Shown here in pieces: positions 39,661-48,327 of a stretch of DNA of 64,000 bases. The first letter of the stretch is position 1. Each line of letters starts with the position of its first letter. The stretch covers positions 415,580 through 479,579 of the forward strand of contig NZ_JAFKIP010000005.1 in assembly GCF_017305435.1 (NCBI RefSeq). The letters run 5' to 3'. This stretch comes from Microbacterium sp. Lineage in GTDB: Bacteria; Actinomycetota; Actinomycetes; Actinomycetales; Microbacteriaceae. The position numbers and the translations under genes were made by a program. The notes beneath the pieces were generated by a model that saw only the letters and a list, made by a program, of their open reading frames with translations, did not search any database and was not told the DNA's origin.

Positions 39661-39665
39661 GAGGT

Positions 39666-40997
39666 ATGGACATCGAAGGGCTCACCGGCATCGCGCAGGC
39701 ACTCGCCGTGCTGGAAGCCGCGGGTGGCGGGCGTGCTCCCGAAGCGCTCTCGCCCGGTGAGCTGCTGCAAGTCAACGCCGCCTTCGGGGCGCTGAAGCGC
39801 CAGGTGGATGCCGCCTTCATGCCCGTCGCCGCCGAGATCGCACGGCAGTCGCGCGTCGAGCTCGGCAAGGACTCGCTCGCGAAGAAGCAGGGGTTCCGTA
39901 CTCCCGTCGCCCTCATTCAGGCGACGACCGGGTCGAGCGTCGGCGAGGCGATCAAGCTGGTCCAGGTAGGGGAGGCGACGGCGCCGCGCACGACTCTCAC
40001 CGGCGAGGCGCTTCCAGCCAGGCATCCGCATGTCGCGGCCGGAGTCGCCTCGTCCGACCTGAGCATCACGTCTTCGCACGCGATCGTCAGTCTGCTCGAT
40101 CGCCTCGCCGCGCGGGTGGATGCCGCCGTCCTCGATGAGGCGGAGCGTCAACTCGTCCAGCGCGCTCCGGGACTGCGGGCCGACGAACTGAGCCGGCTCC
40201 TCACCCACGCCGAAGCGATCCTCGACCCCGACGGCGTCGAGCCGCGGCACGAGGAACAGCGCGCGAAGCGCTTCCTCGAGGTCTTCGAGCGCGACGGTGC
40301 GATCCACCTCAACGCCGTCTACGACATCGCGTCCGGCGCGCCGATCAAAGCCTTCATCGACGGGCGGGTGTCCTCGACTCTTCTCTCCAACGAGAACCGC
40401 GACGATGCGACCCGAGACGAACGGTCGGTGCGTCAGCTGCGCGCCGACGCCCTGTCCGACCTGTGCGCCCACGGGATCGCGTGTGACGGGATCCCCAGCG
40501 GCGTCGGCGCGGCCATCGTCGTGCGCGTGACGCTCGAGGAGCTTCAGAGCGGTGTGGGCACGGCATCCATCGACGGCATCGAAGCCCCGCTGCCGGTATC
40601 GGCGCTCCGCCGCCTCGCGTGCGAGGTGGGCGTGATCCCGTGGGTCATGGGCGGCGACTCCGAGGTGCTCGACTGGGGCCGCGTCAAGCGCAGCTTCACC
40701 GCCGCGCAGAAGCGGGCGATCGCCGAGCGCGACCGTGGATGCGCGTGCTGCGGGGCTTCCGTCGCCTGGACCCATGTGCACCACATCGAGTGGTGGTGTC
40801 ACGGCGGGACGACCGACCTCTCGAACGGGCTGCTGTTGTGCAGCGCCTGTCACCATCGTCTGCACGACGACGGGTGGGGCGTGCGCATCGAGGGCATCGG
40901 CGTCGCGGCCACCGTGTGGTTCATCCCGCCGCCGTGGATAGATGCCGATCGGACGCCACGACCGTCGGCCAGCCGACTGCGCACTCTCGCCGCGTGA
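39666..40997 (+). CDS. DUF222/HNH endonuclease domain protein (13E12 repeat family), copy 2
   Basis: A 443-residue homologue of the protein encoded at 8728-10071. DUF222 spans about residues 30-290. The HNH domain reads CACCGASVAWTHVHHIEWW ... DLSNGLLLCSACHHRLHDD, with Cys pairs and the HxHH core intact. The stretch VAAEIARQSRVELGKDSLAK and what follows to about residue 105 is identical to copy 1, while the rest is diverged. That suggests gene conversion or strong selection on this part. The two copies lie on opposite strands 30 kb apart, so pairing between them could invert the segment. Confidence 0.9.
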   Translation: MDIEGLTGIAQALAVLEAAGGGRAPEALSPGELLQVNAAFGALKRQVDAAFMPVAAEIARQSRVELGKDSLAKKQGFRTPVALIQATTGSSVGEAIKLVQVGEATAPRTTLTGEALPARHPHVAAGVASSDLSITSSHAIVSLLDRLAARVDAAVLDEAERQLVQRAPGLRADELSRLLTHAEAILDPDGVEPRHEEQRAKRFLEVFERDGAIHLNAVYDIASGAPIKAFIDGRVSSTLLSNENRDDATRDERSVRQLRADALSDLCAHGIACDGIPSGVGAAIVVRVTLEELQSGVGTASIDGIEAPLPVSALRRLACEVGVIPWVMGGDSEVLDWGRVKRSFTAAQKRAIAERDRGCACCGASVAWTHVHHIEWWCHGGTTDLSNGLLLCSACHHRLHDDGWGVRIEGIGVAATVWFIPPPWIDADRTPRPSASRLRTLAA

Positions 40998-41108
40998 GGG
41001 TAGCGGCGTACGGCGATGCGTGCGTCCGTGGAATGCGTGCGCGCGCGTGCGTGCGTGCGCTGCGCCTCGCTGAGTTCATGTTCAGGGGCGCGTGACAGAA
41101 TGCGGGGC

Positions 41109-41879
41109 ATGGCGGGCGCAGCATCCTCGAGGCGAACCTCGAAGCCGCGAACCTCGAAGCCGCGCTCCTCGAAGTCCCGGGTCTCGAACCGCCGACCCTC
41201 GAAGCCCAGGCCCTCGAAACCACGCTCCTCGAAGTCGCGTTCTTCGAAGCGCCGGGTCTCGAATCGCCGCGTGCGTGAGCGCCGTCGGCGCATCGCGCTC
41301 ATCGTGGCCGTGGCAGCCGTGCCCGCGCTCGCGGTCGCCCTCGTCATAGCGGGAGCCCTCGGCATCCTGACCGCTCCGCGTGCCCTCTCGCCGCTCGCCT
41401 CGCCTCCCGCCGTCGCGGGCTACTCCGACGAGCAGCGCGACAACGCCGCGACCATCATGCGCGCCGGCCGTGACCTCGGGCTGTCCACGCGCGACCAGGC
41501 GATCGGCGTCATGACGGCGCTCGGCGAATCGTCGCTGCGCGCCCTCGACTACGGCGACTGGGAGACGAGCGGCGTCACGAACCCCGACGGCACCCCGACG
41601 ACCTCGATCGGGCTCTTCCAGCAGCAGGACGGCTGGGGATCCCGCGAAGAGCGGCTCGACGCCTACACGTCGGCGACCCTCTTCTACCGCGCGATGGCGG
41701 CCCGCGTGCCCGACCGCGACGCGCTCGCGCCGACGCTCGTCGCCCACCGGACGCAGATCAACCAGGATCCCGACCACTACGCTCGCTACTGGCCGCTCGC
41801 CGTCGACCTCATCGAGGAGATCTCGGGGGAGAGCTCGGGTCTCGCGACCGGCGCCGCCGACGCCGCCGCCGGCGGATGA
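41109..41879 (+). CDS. Membrane-anchored lysozyme-like protein with repetitive basic N-terminus
   Basis: A 256-residue protein. Residues 5-57 are a Ser-Lys-Arg-Pro repeat (SKPRTSKPRSSKSR and so on). A basic stretch and one TM follow (about 62-84), then an outside domain: DEQRDNAATIMRAGRDLGLSTRDQAIGVMTALGESSLRALDYGD ... TTSIGLFQQQDGWGSREERLDAYTSATLFYRAM. This is the actinobacterial lysozyme-like pattern (TALqESsL, GLFQQ.dgWG), with E in GESSL as the probable catalytic residue. It should act on cell-wall glycan. An upstream frame exists, but MAGAASS at 41109 gives the more natural N-terminus; no strong ribosome binding site was found. Confidence 0.72.
   Translation: MAGAASSRRTSKPRTSKPRSSKSRVSNRRPSKPRPSKPRSSKSRSSKRRVSNRRVRERRRRIALIVAVAAVPALAVALVIAGALGILTAPRALSPLASPPAVAGYSDEQRDNAATIMRAGRDLGLSTRDQAIGVMTALGESSLRALDYGDWETSGVTNPDGTPTTSIGLFQQQDGWGSREERLDAYTSATLFYRAMAARVPDRDALAPTLVAHRTQINQDPDHYARYWPLAVDLIEEISGESSGLATGAADAAAGG
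41129..41265 (+). repeat. Degenerate short repeats encoding an SK/PR-rich cytoplasmic tail
   Basis: CCTCGAAG occurs many times at 12- to 18-nt intervals, alternating with CGCG/CACG/CCCG units. In frame it gives (S-K/N-P/S/R-R)n. The reverse complement is also open, a common effect of such repeats. Confidence 0.75.
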
Positions 41880-41968
41880 GAACTCTCTCATTCAGCGCCA
41901 CGGCGCTCCACGATGCGCAATCATGGGATCGCTTCACGCACCGCGGACGTCCCCAGCACCGCGGTCAC

Positions 41969-42007
41969 GGTCGCTTCGCTGATGCCGGGGGGCTCAGCGA
42001 AGCGACC
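41969..42007. terminator. Bidirectional terminator between convergent genes
   Basis: Perfect 14-bp arms GGTCGCTTCGCTGA and TCAGCGAAGCGACC around an 11-nt loop, followed on the plus strand by TTCTCTCTTCC. The right arm includes the VanZ stop codon. It would end the lysozyme-like transcript in one direction and VanZ in the other. Confidence 0.7.
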
Positions 42008-42518
42008 TTCTCTCTTCCACGTCTTCTTCGCGTACCTCCGGCGGCGCCGTCCGCGATCGCGCGAGCACCTCGACGAACACTGCGACGAGGATGCCGAGGC
42101 ACGCCCCCGCCGTGTTCGCGATGATGTCCAGCACGCTCGGCGTGCGCGCGCTGAGCGCGATCGCCTGACCGCTCTCGAGCACCACCGTCGCGACGAACGC
42201 GATCGGCATCACGAGCCACCGCGACTGCGGCAGCAGGATTGTCAGCAGCAGCCCCAGCGGGACGAACATCAGGACGTTCGCGCCGAACTCGATCCGCTCG
42301 TACGTCGCCACGGGGAACACCGCGGTCACGGCCCGCAGCAGCGGCCCCGCGCCCGAGTCCACCGGCACCGGCCAGAACCCGATCAGCGCCACCACGACGC
42401 CGTACGCCACGAGCCAGGCGCGCGCATCGCGAGCCCAGACGCGCGCGCGATCGCGCAGACGCAGGAACCGCGGGAGGCGGCCCGTGGCATCCGGACCGGA
42501 TCGCGCCGTAGAAGTCAT
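41994..42518 (-). CDS. VanZ family membrane protein
   Basis: A 174-residue protein with a basic cytoplasmic N-terminus of about 35 residues and four TM segments. The VanZ motifs are visible: YERIEFGANVLMFVPLGLLLTILL, then SVLDIIANTAGACLGILVAV (the D-x3-N-x3-G pattern after ESGQAI). VanZ confers low-level teicoplanin resistance in enterococci, but most homologues have no known role. It is convergent with the lysozyme-like gene and divergent from the sensor-like gene at 42582, with 63 nt between the two starts. Confidence 0.87.
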   Translation of the reverse strand: MTSTARSGPDATGRLPRFLRLRDRARVWARDARAWLVAYGVVVALIGFWPVPVDSGAGPLLRAVTAVFPVATYERIEFGANVLMFVPLGLLLTILLPQSRWLVMPIAFVATVVLESGQAIALSARTPSVLDIIANTAGACLGILVAVFVEVLARSRTAPPEVREEDVEERRSLR

Positions 42519-42581
42519 GTGCCGCTCCTCACCCAGGTCGCTGCGACGGGTGTCTACACTGACAACTACTTGGGGAAGAGT

Positions 42582-44306
42582 ATGGCAGAGCGCACGTTAC
42601 GACGAGCGACGGGGATCGTCGCGATCTATTGGAGCGCCGCGAGCAGCGGACGCTTCTTCACGGCGTGGAGCGCGGCCGTCTCGTTCGCCGCCGCCGCGCT
42701 CATCCTCGTGCCCGCACAAGACGGCGGAGGTACAGCCGCCTACGGGCACTCCGTGGTCGCCGCCGCGATCGCCTGGGTGATCCTCGCCGTGCCGGTCACC
42801 GGGGTCGCGCTCCTCGAACGGCGGCTCCACAGCCCGACCGCCCGCGCCGTGCTCGTCACGGTGACGCTCCTCGCCGTCGCTCTCGTCCGTTCGGGCGTCA
42901 ACAGCGCCGTGCTCTGGGCGCTGTTCGGCGATACGTCCGCAGGCTCCGTCGTCACGCGTACCCTCACGAACCTCTTCGCCGCGTTCGCCCTGTTCACGGT
43001 CGTCGCGATCATCACGGAGGGTCGCCGCCGAGCCCGGGCGATCGCCGAACGTCTCGCCGCGGCGCTCGACCGCATGGATGCCGCGACCGCCGTCGCGGCC
43101 GGCCGCGCGGCGGACGCCGCCACGCAGGTCGCCCGGGTCGCACGCGACATCCGCGATGATCGCGATGCCATGCTCGCCGGGACCGTCGATTTCGAGGCCG
43201 TCCGCGACTTCTCGGAGCGGGTGCGCACCGCCAGCCATCTGCTCGAGGAGCGTGCCGCGGATGCAGGGGCGGCCGCCGGCCCCGGGCATGCCGGTGACGT
43301 TCGCTTCGCCTCCGCCCGGCCGCCCGCGCGCCGACGCGGGCTGCGCCTCGAGCCGACGCCGTACCTCTCCGCGGGCGGCCTGTACGTCCTCCTGTGCGTG
43401 CCCTTCGTGATCTCGGCCTCCGGAAACCTCATCGGCGCAACCGTCGCCACGCTCTCGCTGATCGTCATCGACCTCGTTGCCGGCGCGATCCTGCGGGCGC
43501 TCCCCGTGCGTCTGCGGTCGGGCGGCTTCGTGGTCGTCTGGGTGCTCGGCGGCGCCGTCGCCTCCTGGATCGCACACCACCTGCTCCCCGAACAGGGCCC
43601 GCTCATGCTCGTCCCCGCGGTCGCCCTCCCCGCCGTCGCGATCGTCCTCTCCCTGGCTCTCGATGCGCGCCGTTCGGTCCGGGAGGAAGAGGAGCGCTCG
43701 ACCCGCGAGCTGGCGCGCGCCGCCGCCTCCTTCGCCGTGCACTCCGCGCGAGCGGTCGAGCCGCTCCGGGGCGCCGCCTCGATCCTCCATGGCCGTGTGC
43801 AGGGGCGCTGCGTCATCTTCGCCGCGCTCGCCGACGAGCACCCTCCGACGGCGGACGACATCCTCCGATTCCGCGACGAGACCGACGGCGCCCTCGACGA
43901 CCTCCTCCGCACCGACGACACGGCCGACGACACCGCCTCCGCCGGCGGCTTCGAACGCATGCTCGCCGGGTGGGAGCCCCTCATGGACCTCGACACGCGC
44001 ATCGCGGATGCCGCGGCATCCACGATCGCCGACGCGGGCGACGGCTCCCTCCTCACCGAAGTCGTCAACGAGGCGCTCGTGAACGCCGTCAAGCATTCGG
44101 GCGCACGCGCCGCGCGCATCGAGATCACGATGGCCGACGGCGACGAGATGTTCGTGCGGGTCGCCGCTCCCGGGCGACTGCCCCGCGCCGTCATGAAGAC
44201 CCGCTCGTTCTCGGGGCGCACGCTTCTCTTCCAGGACGGCGACGACGTCGTCCTGGAGGCGGCGGTGCCGGCGGAGTCGGCTGCCGGAGCGTCGGTCACC
44301 GCCTGA
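42582..44306 (+). CDS. Orphan membrane ATP-binding protein, sensor-kinase-like
   Basis: A 574-residue protein with two blocks of four or so TM segments (about residues 20-140 and 265-360) joined by a cytoplasmic coil. The second block leads to SILHGRVQGRCVIFAAL, where the LHG.VQ.R pattern resembles the dimerisation/His region of some actinobacterial ATP-binding proteins. The N-box is intact (TEVVNEALVNAVKHSGA). Beyond it the G1 and G2 boxes are not recognisable (MFVRVAAPGRLPRAVMKTRSFSGRTLLFQDGDDVVLEAAVP). No response regulator is adjacent. It may bind ATP but transfer phosphate poorly. ATG 42582; a TACACT box lies 21 nt upstream, and GGGGAAGAG precedes the start. Confidence 0.65.
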   Translation: MAERTLRRATGIVAIYWSAASSGRFFTAWSAAVSFAAAALILVPAQDGGGTAAYGHSVVAAAIAWVILAVPVTGVALLERRLHSPTARAVLVTVTLLAVALVRSGVNSAVLWALFGDTSAGSVVTRTLTNLFAAFALFTVVAIITEGRRRARAIAERLAAALDRMDAATAVAAGRAADAATQVARVARDIRDDRDAMLAGTVDFEAVRDFSERVRTASHLLEERAADAGAAAGPGHAGDVRFASARPPARRRGLRLEPTPYLSAGGLYVLLCVPFVISASGNLIGATVATLSLIVIDLVAGAILRALPVRLRSGGFVVVWVLGGAVASWIAHHLLPEQGPLMLVPAVALPAVAIVLSLALDARRSVREEEERSTRELARAAASFAVHSARAVEPLRGAASILHGRVQGRCVIFAALADEHPPTADDILRFRDETDGALDDLLRTDDTADDTASAGGFERMLAGWEPLMDLDTRIADAAASTIADAGDGSLLTEVVNEALVNAVKHSGARAARIEITMADGDEMFVRVAAPGRLPRAVMKTRSFSGRTLLFQDGDDVVLEAAVPAESAAGASVTA

Positions 44307-44405
44307 CCGGCTCCCGCGCGTCGCTTCGCTATGCTCAGCGATACCCGCGCCCTCCACCCCCCCCCGGTCGGCGCAGGGAGTCCCCCCGCTCCCGCAGGAG
44401 AACAC

Positions 44406-45398
44406 ATGCGCTCTCGATACAAGGCCGTCATCCCGGCCGCCGGTCTCGGCACCCGCTTCCTCCCCGCCACCAAGGCGATGCCCAAGGAGATGCTGCCGGT
44501 CGTCGACAAACCGGCGATCCAGTACGTCGTCGAGGAGGCGGTGGCCGCCGGGATCCGCGATGTCCTCATCATCGTCGGGCGCAACAAGAGCGCGATCGAC
44601 AATCACTTCGACTCGGTGCCCGAGCTCGAGCGGGCGCTGCAGACCAAGGGCGACGTCGTCAAGCTCGACGCCGTCTCGCGCGCGTCACAGCTCGCCGACA
44701 TCCACCTGACGCGTCAGGGCGAGCCGCGCGGGCTCGGCCACGCCGTCGGGCGCGCCGCGTCGTACGTCGGCGACTCGCCCTTCGTCGTCATGCTCGGCGA
44801 CGACCTCATCGACGCGCGCGACGACCTGCTGCCGCGCATGCTCGAGGTGCACGAGCGCACCGGGGGAGCGGTCGTCGCGCTCATGCCCGTCGCGGCCGAA
44901 CAGGTCCACCTCTACGGCGTCGCCACGATCGCCGCAGACGACGTGGATGCCGACGGCGACGGCCCCGTGCGCGTCGTCGACCTCGTCGAGAAGCCGTCCC
45001 GCGAAGAGGCGCCCTCGCACCTCGCCGTCATCGGGCGCTACGTGCTGCCGGCCGCCGTCTTCGACGTGCTCGCCCGCACGGCACCCGGCAAGGGAGGCGA
45101 GATCCAGCTCACCGATGCGCTGCGCGTCCTCGCGGCGGACCCCGACGGCCCGGGCGTCTACGGCGTCGTCTTCGAGGGGCGTCGCTACGACACGGGCGAC
45201 CGCGTCGACTACATCAAGGCGATCCTGCAGCTCGCGGTCGAGCGCGAGGACCTCGGACCGGCCCTCCGCCCCTGGCTGAAGAGCTTCGCCACCGGGCTCA
45301 CGTCGGATCGGACGCCCGATCTCGCTGCCCTGGACGACCTCGACGCGCGAGATTCCGATCACGGTTTGGACACGCGAGCAGGAGTGCTCGCACGCTAG
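44406..45398 (+). CDS. galU: UTP-glucose-1-phosphate uridylyltransferase
   Basis: A 330-residue nucleotidyltransferase forming UDP-glucose. The signature KAVIPAAGLGTRFLPATKAMPKEMLPVVDKPAIQYVVEEAV is perfect. Later motifs are GLGHAVGRAASYVGDSPFVVMLGDDLI and VEKPSREEAPSHLAVIGRYVL. GCAGGAG lies 5 nt before the ATG. An upstream in-frame ATG at 44331 adds 25 unconserved residues. The product feeds Ugd and, through it, the polysaccharide locus at 12-27 kb, and possibly the GT2 operon. It follows the orphan sensor-like gene by 99 nt. Confidence 0.95.
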   Translation: MRSRYKAVIPAAGLGTRFLPATKAMPKEMLPVVDKPAIQYVVEEAVAAGIRDVLIIVGRNKSAIDNHFDSVPELERALQTKGDVVKLDAVSRASQLADIHLTRQGEPRGLGHAVGRAASYVGDSPFVVMLGDDLIDARDDLLPRMLEVHERTGGAVVALMPVAAEQVHLYGVATIAADDVDADGDGPVRVVDLVEKPSREEAPSHLAVIGRYVLPAAVFDVLARTAPGKGGEIQLTDALRVLAADPDGPGVYGVVFEGRRYDTGDRVDYIKAILQLAVEREDLGPALRPWLKSFATGLTSDRTPDLAALDDLDARDSDHGLDTRAGVLAR

Positions 45399-45487
45399 AA
45401 TCTGCTTGGTCCCGGCGCCGCCTCATCTTCATGCGCCGCGATCTCCCCCAACCCCCGGTAGTGTCCCCACACGACCGGAGCGGCCGA

Positions 45488-45545
45488 CGACCCCCCGCGT
45501 GCGGCCGCAGCTCGGGGGGTCGACGCTCCGCGTCGGCCCCCCGAG
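45488..45545 (+). terminator. Overlapping alternative hairpins downstream of galU
   Basis: Stem A pairs 45488-45497 (CGACCCCCCG) with 45513-45522 (CGGGGGGTCG). Stem B pairs 45511-45526 with 45530-45545, 16 bp with one G-U pair and a 3-nt loop. Both use 45513-45522, so they exclude each other. No U run follows. It probably ends galU transcription; the mutually exclusive folding is noted separately. Confidence 0.5.
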
Positions 45546-45570
45546 TCTCCCGGGAGTCCTGAGCCGGCGT

Positions 45571-45600
45571 TTTGGCCCTGGCATCCCGATGCCGTAGACT
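45571..45600 (+). promoter_or_regulatory. Promoter of rplM-rpsI
   Basis: -35 box TTTGGC (45571-45576), 18-nt spacer, -10 box TAGACT (45595-45600). The transcript would carry a leader of about 165 nt. Confidence 0.6.
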
Positions 45601-45659
45601 CTCCCTTTGGTGTCTGCTGCCTGCGGCCGGCACCGCGAACGTGAGCCCTCCACTGGCGT

Positions 45660-45716
45660 GTTCGCGTGATCTCGATACACCGCCTGCGGCGGCACTCGAT
45701 CACCGAAAGCGCGAAC
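45660..45716 (+). promoter_or_regulatory. Candidate structured leader of rplM mRNA
   Basis: GTTCGCGTGATC (45660-45671) pairs with GATCA and CGCGAAC (45698-45716), the two pairing blocks being split by CCGAAAG on the 3' side. A small inner hairpin CCGC/GCGG sits in the loop. It lies 56 nt before the rplM start. L13-controlled leaders are known in Firmicutes; a similar role here is inference. Confidence 0.4.
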
Positions 45717-45772
45717 CACCCCGGAGTGGGATTCACGAACCTCTCCGTTCGAATCAAGAAAGCAGCACTACT

Positions 45773-46219
45773 GTGACGCGCACCTACACCCCCAAGGCCG
45801 GTGAAGTGACCCGTGAGTGGGTCGTCATCGACGCGACTGACGTCGTTCTCGGACGCCTCGCCTCGCACGCCGCCACGATCCTCCGTGGCAAGAACAAGCC
45901 CACCTTCGCGAACCACATCGACACCGGTGACTTCGTGATCGTCATCAACGCCGAGAAGGTGGCGCTGACGGGCCAGAAGCTCCAGAAGAAGATGGCCTAC
46001 CGCCACTCGGGCTACCCGGGCGGCCTCACGGCCACCTCGTACGCCGAGCTCCTCGAGAAGAACCCGGTCCGCGCCGTCGAGAAGGCGATCCGCGGCATGC
46101 TCCCCAAGAACAGCCTGGGTCGCCAGCAGCTGTCGAAGCTGAAGGTCTACGTCGGTGCCGAGCACCCGCACGCTGCCCAGCAGCCCACCCCCTACACCTT
46201 CGACCAGGTCGCCCAGTAA
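45773..46219 (+). CDS. rplM: 50S ribosomal protein L13
   Basis: A 148-residue ribosomal protein: [66 protein letters not shown], then [12 protein letters not shown] and the C-terminal [29 protein letters not shown]. Length and motifs are typical of actinobacterial L13. The start is GTG 45773, giving the expected TRTYTPK N-terminus; the frame is open further upstream, but that part is noncoding leader. Co-transcribed with rpsI, 36 nt downstream. Confidence 0.96.
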   Translation: MTRTYTPKAGEVTREWVVIDATDVVLGRLASHAATILRGKNKPTFANHIDTGDFVIVINAEKVALTGQKLQKKMAYRHSGYPGGLTATSYAELLEKNPVRAVEKAIRGMLPKNSLGRQQLSKLKVYVGAEHPHAAQQPTPYTFDQVAQ

Positions 46220-46255
46220 GCGCCCCTGCGACAACCAGGAACCAAGGAAACGAAC

Positions 46256-46741
46256 ATGGCGAAGATCGCTGACTCCATCGAAGAGACCCCCGAGTCCTAC
46301 ACCACCGAGAGCGCGCCCGTCGAGGCCGCCGCGGCGCCCCGCCCGGTGCTGTCCGTCCCCGGCTCGGCCGTGGGCCGCCGCAAGCAGGCCATCGCCCGCG
46401 TGCGCCTGATCCCCGGCTCCGGCACCATCACCGTCAACGGTCGTGAGTTCGAGGACTACTTCCCGAACAAGCTGCACCAGCAGCTCATCACCGACCCGTT
46501 CACGCTGCTCGACCTCACGGGCGCGTACGACGTCATCGTCCGCATCTCCGGCGGCGGCCCCTCGGGTCAGGCCGGCGCCCTGCGCCTCGGCATCGCCCGT
46601 GCGCTCAACGAGATCGACGCCGAGAACAACCGTCCGGCGCTGAAGAAGGCCGGCTTCCTCTCGCGTGACGCCCGCGTCATCGAGCGCAAGAAGGCCGGTC
46701 TCAAGAAGGCCCGCAAGGCTCCGCAGTACTCGAAGCGCTGA
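46256..46741 (+). CDS. rpsI: 30S ribosomal protein S9
   Basis: A 161-residue S9. A variable acidic/Ala-rich N-terminal extension of about 35 residues, usual in actinobacteria, precedes the conserved core [33 protein letters not shown] ... [27 protein letters not shown] and the C-terminal tail [18 protein letters not shown], whose end contacts P-site tRNA. Second gene of the rplM-rpsI operon, with AAGGAAA upstream of the ATG. glmM starts 14 nt after its stop and is probably on the same transcript. Confidence 0.97.
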   Translation: MAKIADSIEETPESYTTESAPVEAAAAPRPVLSVPGSAVGRRKQAIARVRLIPGSGTITVNGREFEDYFPNKLHQQLITDPFTLLDLTGAYDVIVRISGGGPSGQAGALRLGIARALNEIDAENNRPALKKAGFLSRDARVIERKKAGLKKARKAPQYSKR

Positions 46742-46755
46742 TCGGCACCGACCGA

Positions 46756-48099
46756 ATGGCACTGTTCGGAACGGATGGTGTGCGGGGCCTCGCGAACGGC
46801 TCCCTCACCGCCGAACTGGCGCTCACCCTGGCCCAGGCGACCGCGGTCGTCCTGGGCCAGGGCCGTATCGCCGAGGCGCGCAAGGCCGCGGGCAAGCGAC
46901 TCACGGCCGTCGTCGCGCGCGACCCGCGTATCTCGGGGCAGTTCCTCAGCGCGGCCGTCGAGGCGGGGCTCGCCTCTTCCGGCGTCGACGTGCTGGATGC
47001 CGGGACGCTGCCGACCCCCGCGACCGCGTTCCTCATCGACGACATCGACGCCGACTTCGGCGTCATGATCTCGGCGTCCCACAATCCCGCCCCCGACAAC
47101 GGGATCAAGATCTTCGCGCGCGGGGGCGTCAAGCTCCCCGACGTCGTCGAGCAGCGCATCGAAGAGGCGATGACGGGCCCCAAGCTCCAGCCCACGGGCG
47201 GCGCCGTCGGCCGCGTGACGCGCTTCTCGGATGCCGAGGACCGGTACGTCATCCACCTCCTCGCGTCGCTGCCGCACCGGCTGGACGGTCTGCACGTCGT
47301 GGTCGACTGCGCGCACGGCGCGGCATCCGGCGTCTCACCCGAGACCTTCCGCAACGCCGGCGCCAAGGTGACCGTGATCGGCGCCGACCCCGACGGCCTC
47401 AACATCAACGATGGCGTCGGATCGACGCACCTCGACAAGCTCGCGGCGGAGGTCGTGCGCACCGGTGCCGACCTCGGCATCGCGCACGACGGCGACGCCG
47501 ACCGCTGCCTCGCGGTCGACGCGGACGGCCGCATCATCGACGGCGACCAGATCATGGCGATCCTCGCCGTCTCGATGAAGGAGCGCGGCGTCCTGCGCGA
47601 CGACACCCTCGTCGCGACCGTGATGAGCAACCTCGGCCTGCACCGGGCGATGGCCGAACGCGGCATCCGCGTGGAGACGACCGCCGTCGGCGACCGCTAT
47701 GTGCTCGAGCGCATGAACGAGGGCAGCTTCTCCCTCGGCGGCGAGCAGTCCGGGCACGTCATCATGAGCCGTTTCGCGACCACCGGCGACGGTGTGCTCA
47801 CCGGCCTGCACCTCGCGGCCGAGATGGCGCGCACCGGGCGGACCCTCGCCGACCTGGCATCCGTCATGACCGTGTTCCCGCAGTCGCTCGTCAACGTCCG
47901 CGGCGTCGAGCGCTCTCGCGCGACGGATGCCGACGTGGTCGCGGCCGTGCGGGTCGCCGAGACGGCGCTCGGTGACAGCGGACGCGTGCTCCTGCGCCCC
48001 TCGGGCACGGAGCCGATGGTGCGTGTCATGGTGGAGGCGGCCTCCCAGGCGGACGCGCAGCGCATCGCCGACGAACTCGCGGACATCGTCCGCGGCTGA
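46756..48099 (+). CDS. glmM: Phosphoglucosamine mutase
   Basis: A 447-residue alpha-D-phosphohexomutase making glucosamine 1-phosphate for peptidoglycan. N-terminus [11 protein letters not shown]. The phosphoserine loop [16 protein letters not shown] has the catalytic S108. The metal loop DGDADRC, the sugar-binding GEQSGH and the phosphate-binding [12 protein letters not shown] are all intact. It follows rpsI by 14 nt. With glmS at 50519 it supplies two consecutive steps of UDP-GlcNAc synthesis. The 228-nt gap after it (48100-48327) holds a duplicated GGCCGATCCCCCGA word and no gene. Confidence 0.96.
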   Translation: MALFGTDGVRGLANGSLTAELALTLAQATAVVLGQGRIAEARKAAGKRLTAVVARDPRISGQFLSAAVEAGLASSGVDVLDAGTLPTPATAFLIDDIDADFGVMISASHNPAPDNGIKIFARGGVKLPDVVEQRIEEAMTGPKLQPTGGAVGRVTRFSDAEDRYVIHLLASLPHRLDGLHVVVDCAHGAASGVSPETFRNAGAKVTVIGADPDGLNINDGVGSTHLDKLAAEVVRTGADLGIAHDGDADRCLAVDADGRIIDGDQIMAILAVSMKERGVLRDDTLVATVMSNLGLHRAMAERGIRVETTAVGDRYVLERMNEGSFSLGGEQSGHVIMSRFATTGDGVLTGLHLAAEMARTGRTLADLASVMTVFPQSLVNVRGVERSRATDADVVAAVRVAETALGDSGRVLLRPSGTEPMVRVMVEAASQADAQRIADELADIVRG

Positions 48100-48327
48100 G
48101 AAGGCTGACGCTGCGTTACGCGCGTGTAAAACGTCGTCATCCGCGCTGGCGGCGCGCCCGGCGTTCGCCCTAACGTAGGCCCTGCGCTCGCGTCATCCGA
48201 GGCCGATCCCCCGACGGCCGATCCCCCGAATCGGATGATGAAGCACACGGGTACCGCGGCCCCTCCGTCCGAACTGCGGCGCGGCTCCTCCCCCCGGACC
48301 GCCCGCGACGGAGGGGTCCGCGCCCGC

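Larger units (their letters stand above)
39347..39665. other. 319-nt region without a gene, with two hairpins
   Basis: It holds a 9-bp inverted repeat CTGACATCC/GGATGTCAG (39518-39526, 39534-39542) and right after it the long hairpin at 39546-39582. The G+C is lower than average near 39590-39660, ending in the TACACT box of the next gene. No open frame of coding character was seen. Confidence 0.6.
45399..45772 (+). other. 374-nt region: galU terminator, rplM promoter and structured leader
   Basis: No gene is seen. In order it contains overlapping long hairpins (45488-45545), a sigma-70-type promoter (45571-45600) and a leader of about 165 nt before rplM with a two-part stem (45660-45716). 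Confidence 0.65.

Noticed and set aside
41109-42518. Lysozyme-like and VanZ genes considered as prophage or resistance remnants
   Set aside because: No phage structural or integrase genes are nearby. The lysozyme-like protein is membrane-anchored, and a lone VanZ homologue does not show glycopeptide resistance.
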